Shown here: piece after piece, positions 44,198 to 53,056 of the stretch
How the letters are laid out: each line of letters opens with the position of its first letter
How positions within the stretch are numbered: the stretch's first letter is position 1
Assembly (NCBI GenBank): GCA_947496355.1
Contig: CANMCO010000004.1
Span: forward strand, 310,001-374,000
DNA from: an uncultured Aquimarina sp.
GTDB taxonomy: Bacteria; Bacteroidota; Bacteroidia; Flavobacteriales; Flavobacteriaceae
Length of the DNA stretch: 64,000 nucleotides
Reading direction: 5' to 3'
The notes under the pieces: model-generated
What the model was told of the DNA's origin: nothing
Seen by the model: the letters and a program-made list of their open reading frames with translations, nothing else
Databases searched by the model: none
Position numbers and translations under genes: made by a program

Positions 44198-45085
44198 ATG
44201 AAAAACATAGCAGTTATTGGTGCTGGAACCATGGGTAATGGCATCGCGCATACTTTTGCCCAAAAAGGATTTAAAGTACAACTTATAGATATCTCTCAAC
44301 AAGCATTAGATAAAGGTATTGCCACGATTACAAAGAATTTGGATCGAATGATCGCCAAAGAGAAAATCTCTGAAGCCGACAAAGAAGCCACATTAGGCAA
44401 CATATCATTGTATACAAATGTTAAAGAAGGAGTTGAATATGCAGGTCTTGTAATTGAGGCAGCAACAGAAAATCTGGACCTTAAACTAAAAATCTTCAAA
44501 GAACTTAACAATGCTTGTCCAGAAGATACAATTTTAGCTACGAATACTTCTTCTATATCTATTACACAAATAGCAGCCGTAACAGACCGGCCAGAAATGG
44601 TAATTGGGATGCACTTTATGAACCCAGTTCCAATTATGAAATTGGTAGAGATCATTAGAGGATATAACACCTCTGACGAAGTAACCAATACTATCATGGA
44701 AATATCTAAAACACTAGGTAAAATTCCTGTAGAGGTAAATGATTATCCTGGGTTTGTAGCCAATCGAATCCTAATGCCAATGATTAATGAATCTATTGAA
44801 ACTTTATATAATGGAGTTGCTGGTGTTTCTGAAATTGACACTGTGATGAAATTAGGTATGGCGCATCCAATGGGACCATTACAATTAGCAGATTTTATAG
44901 GGCTTGATGTTTGCCTTTCTATTTTGAATGTGATGTATGATGGCTTCAAAAACCCAAAATATGCTCCTTGTCCATTATTAGTTAATATGGTTATGGCTGG
45001 AAAACTTGGTGTAAAAAGTGGCGAAGGGTTCTATGATTATTCTGAAAATAGAAAAGCAGAGAATGTGGCTAAACAGTTTGTTTAG
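44198..45085 (+). CDS. 3-hydroxybutyryl-CoA dehydrogenase
   Basis: 295 residues, a stand-alone 3-hydroxyacyl-CoA dehydrogenase of the Hbd/PaaH type. The NAD motif is GAGTMGNGIA (8-17). NTSSISITQIA, GMHFMNPVPIMKLVE with the catalytic histidine, and the C-terminal GEGFYDYS are all present. It reduces acetoacetyl-CoA or oxidises 3-hydroxyacyl-CoA. Length and motifs are complete. Confidence 0.95.
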   Translation: MKNIAVIGAGTMGNGIAHTFAQKGFKVQLIDISQQALDKGIATITKNLDRMIAKEKISEADKEATLGNISLYTNVKEGVEYAGLVIEAATENLDLKLKIFKELNNACPEDTILATNTSSISITQIAAVTDRPEMVIGMHFMNPVPIMKLVEIIRGYNTSDEVTNTIMEISKTLGKIPVEVNDYPGFVANRILMPMINESIETLYNGVAGVSEIDTVMKLGMAHPMGPLQLADFIGLDVCLSILNVMYDGFKNPKYAPCPLLVNMVMAGKLGVKSGEGFYDYSENRKAENVAKQFV

Positions 45086-45139
45086 TTTTATGGTGTATCT
45101 ATAAGTATGATAATCAAAAAACTAACTACTTAATAAAAA

Positions 45140-46378
45140 ATGGCAAAAATTCATCCGTTTAGAGCTATTCGTCCCACCAGAGACAAGGTAAGCCTTGTAG
45201 CTTCCAGATCGTATCAGAGTTACACGCCAAATGAGCGTGATTCGAGGATGGATTATAATCCTTATTCATTTTTGCACATCGTAAATCCAGGATACAAATA
45301 TCAAAAAGAAATATCAGGTGAAGAGCGTTATAAATTGGTTCGTAACCGATATCTGGAGTTTAAAGAAGATGAAATTTTTATGCAGGATAACACCCCATGT
45401 TATTACGTATATAAAATTGTCAACCGTGAGCATGAATCTTTTTGCGGTATCATTGCAGCCGCTAGTGCAGAAGATTATGAAAATAATGTTATCAAAATAC
45501 ACGAAGACACCTTAAAGAATCGCGAAACTACTTTCAAAGAATATCTAAAAACAGTTGGTTTTAATGCAGAACCTGTACTATTAACCTATCCAGATAATGA
45601 TGCTATTGCAACTATTATTTCAAAAACTATAGAGAACAGAGCAGAATACGAATTTACATCCACATACCGTGACACCCATTATCTCTGGAAAATAGATGAT
45701 CAAAAATTAATAAAAAGCATACAAGAAGCTTTTTCTACAATTGAAACAATATATATAGCTGATGGTCATCATAGATCAGCTTCCTCTTATCTTTTATCAA
45801 AAGATCTTAAAGATAATAATCCCAATCATGAGGGAAATGAAGCATACAATTTTTTTATGAGTTACTTGATTCCCGAATCTGATTTGAGAATTTATGAATT
45901 TAATCGATTGGTAAAAGATTTAAATGGATTATCCAAAGAAGAATTTTTGATTCAGCTTGATGAATGGTTTCGTATAGAAAATAGAGGAATTGAAGTTTAT
46001 AAGCCGTCAAAACCTCATCATTTTAGCATGTATTTAGATGGAGAATTCTACTCACTATACCTCAGAAAAACTATATACGATTTTGCAGACGCACTTGAAG
46101 AACTAGATGCTCAAATATTATATAAAACAGTATTAAAACCAATTTTAGGAATACACGATCTTCGCACGGATAACCGAATTGAATATTCACATGGTAAAAA
46201 TGATATTATCTCTGTAAAAAGCAAAGTAGATAACCAGGAACATAGCGTTGGCTTTGGTTTGTTTCCTGCATCTGTGGAGCAAATGAAAAAAATTGCAGAT
46301 CAAGGATTAAAAATGCCTCCAAAGAGTACTTACATAGAACCTAAATTAAGAAGCGGTATTACAATATATGAATTTTAA
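45140..46378 (+). CDS. DUF1015 family protein
   Basis: 412 residues of the DUF1015 (HTH-like) family. It begins with the family pattern KIHPFRAIRPTRDKVSLVAS, then ADGHHRSASSYL in the middle and HGKNDIISV in the C-terminal part. The family is widespread and often lies near serine or 2-hydroxyacid metabolism genes; its reaction is not established. It follows the hydroxybutyryl-CoA dehydrogenase gene after 54 bases and precedes yggS, all on one strand. Confidence 0.9.
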   Translation: MAKIHPFRAIRPTRDKVSLVASRSYQSYTPNERDSRMDYNPYSFLHIVNPGYKYQKEISGEERYKLVRNRYLEFKEDEIFMQDNTPCYYVYKIVNREHESFCGIIAAASAEDYENNVIKIHEDTLKNRETTFKEYLKTVGFNAEPVLLTYPDNDAIATIISKTIENRAEYEFTSTYRDTHYLWKIDDQKLIKSIQEAFSTIETIYIADGHHRSASSYLLSKDLKDNNPNHEGNEAYNFFMSYLIPESDLRIYEFNRLVKDLNGLSKEEFLIQLDEWFRIENRGIEVYKPSKPHHFSMYLDGEFYSLYLRKTIYDFADALEELDAQILYKTVLKPILGIHDLRTDNRIEYSHGKNDIISVKSKVDNQEHSVGFGLFPASVEQMKKIADQGLKMPPKSTYIEPKLRSGITIYEF

Positions 46379-46439
46379 CATCATAAATTTTACTACTATA
46401 ACCAATCTGTAAAGATTAATTATTATTGGCAATTTTAGA

Positions 46440-46447
46440 TATCTTTG
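46440..46447 (+). promoter_or_regulatory. TAnnTTTG box of yggS
   Basis: TATCTTTG contains the TTG at 46445 that opens the yggS frame. It ends six bases before the ATG at 46454, so the message may be nearly leaderless. Confidence 0.5.
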
Positions 46448-46453
46448 CAAACT

Positions 46454-47110
46454 ATGAATAGTATTCAAGAGAACCTTCAAAACATAAATAAATCAATTCC
46501 AGAAGGGGTTACTTTGGTAGCCGTATCCAAAACCAAACCTATTGCAGATTTAATGCTTGCATATGATGCCGGTCAACGTGTTTTTGGAGAAAACAAAATT
46601 CAGGAAATGGTCGAAAAATGGGAACAAATGCCTAAAGATATACGTTGGCATATGATTGGGCATGTTCAAACCAATAAAGTAAAGTACATGGCTCCCTTTG
46701 TGGATCTTATTCATGCAGTAGATAGTATAAAATTGTTAAAGGAAATCGATAAACAGGCAAAAAAGCACAATCGGATCATCAATTGTCTGCTTCAGGTTAA
46801 AATTGCCGAAGAAGATAGTAAGTTTGGTTTAAGCAATGAAGAAACCGAAATTTTATTAGCCTCAGAAGAAGTCAATAACCTTTCTAATGTTCATATACAA
46901 GGACTTATGGGAATGGCTACATTCACAAGTAACAATCAACAAATTGAAACAGAATTTGAAAAAATAAAAACTCTTTTTAATCAATTAAAAACTAAATATC
47001 CTGAGTTAAAAACGCTATCAATCGGAATGAGCGGAGATTATAAAACAGCCATTGATACCGGCAGTACTATGATTAGAATAGGAAGTTCTATATTTGGGAC
47101 CAGAAATTAA
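46454..47110 (+). CDS. PLP homeostasis protein YggS/YlmE
   Basis: 218 residues with the alanine-racemase-like TIM barrel. The PLP lysine is K26 in VAVSKTKP, with FGENKIQE, WHMIGHVQTNK and SIGMSGDY as family blocks. It carries PLP and buffers vitamin B6 pools and does not racemise. The frame opens three codons earlier at a TTG inside a promoter box, so the ATG at 46454 is used. Confidence 0.94.
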   Translation: MNSIQENLQNINKSIPEGVTLVAVSKTKPIADLMLAYDAGQRVFGENKIQEMVEKWEQMPKDIRWHMIGHVQTNKVKYMAPFVDLIHAVDSIKLLKEIDKQAKKHNRIINCLLQVKIAEEDSKFGLSNEETEILLASEEVNNLSNVHIQGLMGMATFTSNNQQIETEFEKIKTLFNQLKTKYPELKTLSIGMSGDYKTAIDTGSTMIRIGSSIFGTRN

Positions 47111-47180
47111 TTTTAAGTTTAAAGTTTTGGGTTTATAGTTCTTTACACTTAATATCATAAACTACAAACCACAAATAAGT

Positions 47181-48551
47181 ATGTATGCAATTTTAGATAT
47201 AGAAACTACTGGCGGGAAATACAATGAAGAAGGTATTACCGAAATTGCTATATACAAGTTTGATGGGCATGAAGTAGTAGACCAATTTATTAGCCTTGTA
47301 AATCCTGAAAGACCTATACAACCATTTGTCGCTAACCTTACAGGAATTAATACAAAAATGCTTCGTAATGCTCCTAAGTTTTATGAAGTAGCAAAAAGAA
47401 TAGTCGAAATAACTACTGATTGTGTAGTTGTAGCGCATAATGCAAGTTTTGACTATAGGATTTTAAGAACCGAGTTTTCAAGATTAGGTTTTGACTATGA
47501 AAGACACTCTTTATGTACAGTAGAACTTTCTAAAAAACTAATTCCGGATCAAAAATCATACAGTTTAGGAAAACTGGTTCGTGGCTTAGGTATTCCTCTT
47601 TCTGATCGTCATCGTGCCAATGGTGATGCTTTGGCAACCGTAAAGCTTTTTAAGCTATTATTAGCCAAAGATTTAGAAAAAGAAATTATTACAGAAACTG
47701 TTCGTGCAGATACTAAACGACAGATCGATGATAAATTACTTAGATTGATCGAACAATCACCTACTGCTACGGGCGTATATTATATACATCGTGAAGATGG
47801 TACGATAATATATATAGGTAAAAGTAAAAATATCAAAAAACGTCTTAATCAACATTTTACAAGTGACAATAGAAAATCAAGAAGAATTCAAGAAGAAGTT
47901 GTAAAAGTTACCTACGAAATCACAGGAAGTGAACTTTTGGCATTACTTAAAGAAAGTGAAGAAATAAAACTGAACAAACCAAAATACAATAGAGCTCTTA
48001 GGAAAACTAAATTTGATCAAGCTCTTTATGAATTCATTGACGATGATGGATTTATAAATCTAAAAGTAACAAAAGCAGATAATCGTAAAAGAAGCATCAC
48101 TACTTTTTCAAATAGACAACAAGCTAAATCCTTTATGCATAAATGGGCAGAGGAATACAACTTATGCCAAAAATTAATGGGTTTAGATACTGGTAAAAGC
48201 AACTGTTTTAACTATACTATAAAACAGTGTTTTGGTGCGTGTATATCTATTGAGTCCCCTCAGGAATACAATCCAAGAGTAAAACAATTAATCCATAACC
48301 ATTCACTTGATGGTCAGGATATGATCATTATAGATCGTGGTCGAGATATTGACGAACAAGGTATTGTTCTTGTTGAGCAAGGAAAATTTTCAGGTATTGG
48401 ATATGTTAACCTAAATTATCAAGTAAATAATCTAGATATCTTAAGATCCATTATCACCCCTATGAACCACAATAGAGATGCTCAACACATCATCCAGAGC
48501 TATATCCGGCAAAATAAAAAGCTAAAGATTATCAAATTACCAAAAGAATGA
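47181..48551 (+). CDS. DEDDh exonuclease-GIY-YIG (UvrC-like) fusion
   Basis: 456 residues. The N-terminal 165 residues are a DnaQ-like 3'-5' exonuclease with DIETTG (6-11), HNASFDYRIL and HRANGDALAT carrying the DEDDh residues. Residues about 196-275 are a GIY-YIG nuclease domain resembling the N-terminus of UvrC/Cho (GVYYI..IIYIGKSKNIKKRL). The remaining part has the cysteine segment CFNYTIKQCFGAC that resembles the UvrC region after GIY-YIG. It likely cuts and trims damaged DNA. It overlaps the next gene by four bases (ATGA). Confidence 0.9.
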   Translation: MYAILDIETTGGKYNEEGITEIAIYKFDGHEVVDQFISLVNPERPIQPFVANLTGINTKMLRNAPKFYEVAKRIVEITTDCVVVAHNASFDYRILRTEFSRLGFDYERHSLCTVELSKKLIPDQKSYSLGKLVRGLGIPLSDRHRANGDALATVKLFKLLLAKDLEKEIITETVRADTKRQIDDKLLRLIEQSPTATGVYYIHREDGTIIYIGKSKNIKKRLNQHFTSDNRKSRRIQEEVVKVTYEITGSELLALLKESEEIKLNKPKYNRALRKTKFDQALYEFIDDDGFINLKVTKADNRKRSITTFSNRQQAKSFMHKWAEEYNLCQKLMGLDTGKSNCFNYTIKQCFGACISIESPQEYNPRVKQLIHNHSLDGQDMIIIDRGRDIDEQGIVLVEQGKFSGIGYVNLNYQVNNLDILRSIITPMNHNRDAQHIIQSYIRQNKKLKIIKLPKE

Positions 48552-50530
48552 TTAAAAAATTACTTGCGCTTACTCTTATAATTTTTTCATTTTCTCTATC
48601 AGCACAAAAAACATATAACAGCACTAGTATGGTTGTTAGTCTTGCTGATTTAGAAAATAGCACTTATAAAAAAGATACAACTGCTAATGCTCTCTTTTTA
48701 TACGAGAAAGGATTTAGCAGAGTTGAAAATGGCGGAGATTATAATTTGTTAACCGACTATGAAGCAAAAGTAAAAATACTGAACAAACAAGGGGTTGATA
48801 AAGCAACAATACAGGTACAGTTATACAGAAATAAATCTCACAAAGAATCATTTAGGAATTTGATTGCATACACTTACAACTTGGAAAATGGTAAGGTCAC
48901 AAAAACACAGATAAAAAAACAAAATATCTATTATGAAAAATATGACGAAAATTACACCTTGGTGAAATTTTCATTTCCTAATGTAAAACCTGGATCAGTA
49001 TTAACGTACACATACCAACTAGAATCTCCTTTTATCTATAAATTTAATGGATGGGAGTTTCAAACAGACATCCCAAAAATTTACAGTAAATTCATAGCAG
49101 ATCTTCCCGGAAACTACGTTTACAATATAAAACTTGTAGGCACCCTAAAATTAGAAACAGACGAATCTACAATTATAAAACAATGCCTAGAAGTTCCCAG
49201 AGGCGGTCATGCGGATTGTTCGCATAATGTATATGGGATGAGAGATGTTCCTGCATTTAAAGAGGAAGAATACATGACTGCCAAAAAGAATTATTTCTCT
49301 AGAATAGATTTTGAATTAAAAGAGTATAAAGGTTTTGACGGAATCAACAAAAAATATACTGAGACCTGGAAGAATGTAGACAAGGAGTTTAAAAAAGAAC
49401 CTAGTGTTGGGCTTCAGCTAAAGAAAATAAATACCACCAAAGATATCTTGCCCGATTCAATACAAACTATACCAACTAGTCTTTTAAAGGCCAAGATGAT
49501 TTACAAATTCGTTACTGATAATTACAAATGGAATGGCAAATATGAATTATTCAAGATCAACAATAAGGATAGTGAGATTAAAAATGTAATTGAAAACAAA
49601 ACAGGAAATATATCTGGGATTAATCTTCTAATGCATAACATATTAAAACAACAAGGATTTAATGTAAACCCTATTCTTCTTTCAACAAGAAAAAATGGAT
49701 ATGCCACCAAACTATATCCTGTAATTTCTGATTTTAATTACCTTATTGTACAGTTATCAATAGGTGAAGAAACTTTTCTGTTGGATGCCTCTGAAAATAT
49801 GTTGGCGTTTGGCGAAGTACCATTTCGTTGCTTAAATCAATACGGAAGATTATTAAATTTTGATGAAGGAAGTTTCTGGATTGACATAAAACCCAGACAA
49901 CGCTCTTCTCGTTTTTATAAAGAAGATTTAACATTAACTCCTGAATTAAAATTAAATAGTGAAGCTACACACATATTCTCGGGATATCACGGATACTTTA
50001 AACGAAAAAATCTTAATCAAGTTAATATTGATGACTATTTAGAAAAACTTAAAAAACTAAATCAAGAAATTAATATTACCAATGCAAGCATAAAAAATCA
50101 GAAAAAGTTAGAAGAAGCGTATAAAGAAGAATTCAATTTTGTACGAAACACAGAACAAATTGATAATCTTATTTTTATAAAGCCATTTCTAAGACCATTT
50201 TTTGAAGAAAACCCTTTCAAACTAAATGAAAGAACCTATCCGGTTGATTTTGGATATAAAGATTCATACACGTACCTTGTTTCTATTGAATTACCTGAAG
50301 GTTATGAGTTTATTGATATTCCAAAAAGGCAAGGACACATGATCCCTAATAACCTTGGAAAAGTCAGTATAGATTTTCAACAAAATAACAACAAGCTCGT
50401 AATTAGTCATCGTATATCATTCAATTCACCCTATTATCCAACAGAATATTATTCAGTTTTAAAAGAGTTTTTTAATCTAATTGTCCAAATAGAAAACGAT
50501 ACTCTTATTACTGTTAAAAAGATGAATTAG
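48548..50530 (+). CDS. DUF3857/transglutaminase-like secreted protein
   Basis: 660 residues with a signal peptide (about 1-19, ending LSAQ). A DUF3857 beta-rich domain (about 60-220) is followed by a transglutaminase-like core (about 290-430) and a DUF3858-like C-terminal domain. The site where active members have a cysteine (G-D-C-K-D type) reads GNISGIN here, and the usual histidine in FNH reads FNY. It is therefore probably a non-enzymatic member. It overlaps the upstream nuclease gene by four bases. Confidence 0.83.
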   Translation: MIKKLLALTLIIFSFSLSAQKTYNSTSMVVSLADLENSTYKKDTTANALFLYEKGFSRVENGGDYNLLTDYEAKVKILNKQGVDKATIQVQLYRNKSHKESFRNLIAYTYNLENGKVTKTQIKKQNIYYEKYDENYTLVKFSFPNVKPGSVLTYTYQLESPFIYKFNGWEFQTDIPKIYSKFIADLPGNYVYNIKLVGTLKLETDESTIIKQCLEVPRGGHADCSHNVYGMRDVPAFKEEEYMTAKKNYFSRIDFELKEYKGFDGINKKYTETWKNVDKEFKKEPSVGLQLKKINTTKDILPDSIQTIPTSLLKAKMIYKFVTDNYKWNGKYELFKINNKDSEIKNVIENKTGNISGINLLMHNILKQQGFNVNPILLSTRKNGYATKLYPVISDFNYLIVQLSIGEETFLLDASENMLAFGEVPFRCLNQYGRLLNFDEGSFWIDIKPRQRSSRFYKEDLTLTPELKLNSEATHIFSGYHGYFKRKNLNQVNIDDYLEKLKKLNQEINITNASIKNQKKLEEAYKEEFNFVRNTEQIDNLIFIKPFLRPFFEENPFKLNERTYPVDFGYKDSYTYLVSIELPEGYEFIDIPKRQGHMIPNNLGKVSIDFQQNNNKLVISHRISFNSPYYPTEYYSVLKEFFNLIVQIENDTLITVKKMN

Positions 50531-50561
50531 TTTTTTAGTACTTTTATCAAAACTCTAAAGC

Positions 50562-51392
50562 TTGAAGAAAAATTCATATCATAGAACCTGGAAAGATCGG
50601 TTACACGATGTAATCTATGAAGCAGATACTCCTACGGGAAAAATATTTGATCTAATTCTTCTTGTTCTAATAGTACTGAGCATCATTTTTGTAATGATTG
50701 AAAGTGTAAAAGGATTACCCGATCATATCTATACATTATTATATTATGCAGAATGGGTTATCACTATTTTCTTCACTTTCGAATATATTGCACGTATTAT
50801 TTCTATTAAAAGACCTTCAACATATATATTTAGTTTTTATGGGATGATTGATCTTTTATCTACTCTTCCACTCTATCTTTCATTTTTTATCACAGGAACT
50901 AGTGCTTTACTTGCAGTAAGAGCTCTTAGGCTTCTTCGTGTTTTTAGAATATTAAAAATCTCACGTTATATCGGTGAATCCAACAAGCTCGTTAAAGCAA
51001 TAAAAGATAGTAGAGCAAAAATATTGGTGTTTCTATTTGCAGTTCTGGTTTTATGTATAATCATGGGGACAGTAATGTATCTTATTGAAGGTGAAAGAAG
51101 TGGTTTTAAAAGCATACCAATAAGCGTATATTGGTGTATTGTAACCTTAACTACAGTTGGTTATGGAGACATCGCACCTGTGACACCTTTAGGACAATTT
51201 CTTGCAGCAATTATTATGATAATGGGTTATGGTATTATTGCCGTACCTACAGGTATTGTAAGTGCAGAATACACACAACAGACAAGAAAAATTCATTTAA
51301 ACACTCAAGTCTGTAGTAATTGCAATGAGGACAAACATAGTGATAGTGCAAAATTCTGTCATAAATGTGGAGAGGACTTACACAATGAATAA
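50562..51392 (+). CDS. Voltage-gated potassium-channel-like ion transporter with zinc ribbon
   Basis: 276 residues. Six membrane helices and the selectivity filter TVGYGD (198-203) mark a Kv-type channel; the S4-like helix has spaced arginines (AVRALRLLRVFRILK). After the last helix the tail has CSNC (251-254) and CHKC (266-269), a small zinc ribbon that is unusual on such channels. The start is a TTG at 50562 because no ATG lies in the N-terminal part. The last eight bases overlap miaA. Confidence 0.9.
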   Translation: MKKNSYHRTWKDRLHDVIYEADTPTGKIFDLILLVLIVLSIIFVMIESVKGLPDHIYTLLYYAEWVITIFFTFEYIARIISIKRPSTYIFSFYGMIDLLSTLPLYLSFFITGTSALLAVRALRLLRVFRILKISRYIGESNKLVKAIKDSRAKILVFLFAVLVLCIIMGTVMYLIEGERSGFKSIPISVYWCIVTLTTVGYGDIAPVTPLGQFLAAIIMIMGYGIIAVPTGIVSAEYTQQTRKIHLNTQVCSNCNEDKHSDSAKFCHKCGEDLHNE

Positions 51393-52290
51393 AAACCTTA
51401 TTGTAATAATAGGACCAACCGCAATTGGCAAAACAAGCTTAAGTGTAGCACTGGCGAAACATTTTAATTGTGAGATAGTTTCTGCAGATAGCAGACAGTT
51501 TTATAAAGAAATGAGTATTGGTACCGCAGTTCCAAGTTCTGAAGAGTTAAAACAAGCCCCCCATCATTTTATACAACATAAAAGTATTCATGAATCATAT
51601 AATGTTGGTGATTTTGAACGAGATGCTTTACTAAAAATTGACAAGCTTTTTATAAACAACAACTACGCTATTCTTGTTGGTGGTTCTGGCCTATATATAG
51701 ATGCTATAACTAAAGGCTTAGACAGTTTCCCTGAGGTAAATACAGAAATTAGAGAAAAACTCAACAAAGAGTATAAAGACAATGGAATTGAGACACTACA
51801 AAGTCAATTGAAAGTTTTAGACCCTGTTTACTATGAAAAGGTCGATTTACTAAACACACATCGAGTAATGCGGGCTTTAGAAGTTTGTATTAGTAGCGGT
51901 AAACCATATTCTTCTTTTCTCTCTACAACAAAAAAGAATAGACCATTTAATTGTATAAAGGTTGGAATAACGGCAGACAGGCAGATTATTTATGATAGAA
52001 TAAACCAAAGGGTTGATATTATGATTGATGAAGGGCTTATCAATGAAGCCAAAGGTCTTTATGAATTCAAATCATTTAACGCACTAAACACAGTAGGATA
52101 CAAAGAAATATTTAATCACATTGATGGTGAATGGGACCTAGATTTTGCTATTTCTGAAATCAAAAAAAACACAAGGCGTTTTGCAAAAAGGCAACTCACC
52201 TGGTTTAAAAAAGATATAGAGATTGAATGGTTTGATTATATGTCCAATCCTGAATCTGTTATAAAATATATACAAAAAAAATCACTGTGA
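51385..52290 (+). CDS. miaA: tRNA dimethylallyltransferase
   Basis: 301 residues. It adds dimethylallyl to A37 of tRNAs that read U-starting codons. P-loop GPTAIGKT is at 10-17, then SADSRQFYKEM, and GGSGLYIDAI in the middle. The frame is open upstream within the ion-channel gene, but the ATG at 51385 puts the P-loop at its usual place. Its stop is in the stem of its own terminator. Confidence 0.96.
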   Translation: MNKNLIVIIGPTAIGKTSLSVALAKHFNCEIVSADSRQFYKEMSIGTAVPSSEELKQAPHHFIQHKSIHESYNVGDFERDALLKIDKLFINNNYAILVGGSGLYIDAITKGLDSFPEVNTEIREKLNKEYKDNGIETLQSQLKVLDPVYYEKVDLLNTHRVMRALEVCISSGKPYSSFLSTTKKNRPFNCIKVGITADRQIIYDRINQRVDIMIDEGLINEAKGLYEFKSFNALNTVGYKEIFNHIDGEWDLDFAISEIKKNTRRFAKRQLTWFKKDIEIEWFDYMSNPESVIKYIQKKSL

Positions 52291-52314
52291 TATAGTAATT
52301 TCACAGTGATTTTC
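52274..52314 (+). terminator. Terminator of miaA
   Basis: Stem AAAATCACTGTGA / TCACAGTGATTTT with a ten-base loop. The left arm includes the miaA stop codon. It may also serve the convergent rprY gene. Confidence 0.7.
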
Positions 52315-52339
52315 AATTAGTTTAGTTACCGTTATATTC

Positions 52340-53053
52340 TTATGACTCTTCGTTTCGTACGACTAATCTAAATCCTTCGCCATGGATGTTAAGTATTTCC
52401 ACATTTTCATCCTTTTTTAAATACTTTCTTAGTTTAGCAATATAAACATCCATACTACGAGATGTAAAATAATTATCGTCTCTCCATATTTTTGTTAACG
52501 CTAGTTCTCTAGGCATTAAATCATTAAGATGTAATGCAAGTAAACGAAGTAATTCATTTTCTTTTGGAGAAAGTTTTATAGGATCCTCTTCTTTATATGT
52601 TAAGAAGCGAAGCTTAGAGTTAAGATGAAAACCACCTACTTTGAACTCAAATTGCTTACTATCAGCAACAGACTCTGTACTTTTACGTTGCATAATAGCT
52701 TGTATTTTCATCAATAATACTTCACTATCAAAAGGTTTATTTAGATAATCATCTGCACCCACCTTGTATCCCTTAAGTACATCTTCTTTCATGGCTTTGG
52801 CCGTTAAAAAGATGATTGGCACCTCTTCATTTTTATCCCTTATTTCTTTTGCAAGAGTAAATCCGTCTTTGTAAGGCATCATTACATCTAGGATACACAT
52901 ATCATAATCATCCTTTTTAAATTTTTCGAAGCCTTCCATACCATTTTTAGCATGCACAACATCATAATCATTCATTACTAGATAATCCTTTAACACTGTT
53001 CCGAAGTTTGGATCATCCTCTACAAGCAAAATCTTTTTGTTTTCTGTTTCCAT
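52340..53053 (-). CDS. rprY: OmpR-family response regulator, RprY-like
   Basis: 237 residues. The receiver domain has E12-D13-D14, phosphoacceptor D56 (ILDVMMP) and K of LNKPF. The C-terminal winged helix is a Trans_reg_C domain (LSPKENELLRLLALH, then YFTSRSMDVYIAKLRKYL). It pairs with the upstream histidine kinase, three bases away. The RprX/RprY name follows the Bacteroides pair with the same layout; the regulon here is unknown. Confidence 0.9.
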   Translation of the reverse strand: METENKKILLVEDDPNFGTVLKDYLVMNDYDVVHAKNGMEGFEKFKKDDYDMCILDVMMPYKDGFTLAKEIRDKNEEVPIIFLTAKAMKEDVLKGYKVGADDYLNKPFDSEVLLMKIQAIMQRKSTESVADSKQFEFKVGGFHLNSKLRFLTYKEEDPIKLSPKENELLRLLALHLNDLMPRELALTKIWRDDNYFTSRSMDVYIAKLRKYLKKDENVEILNIHGEGFRLVVRNEES

Positions 53054-53056
53054 ATT

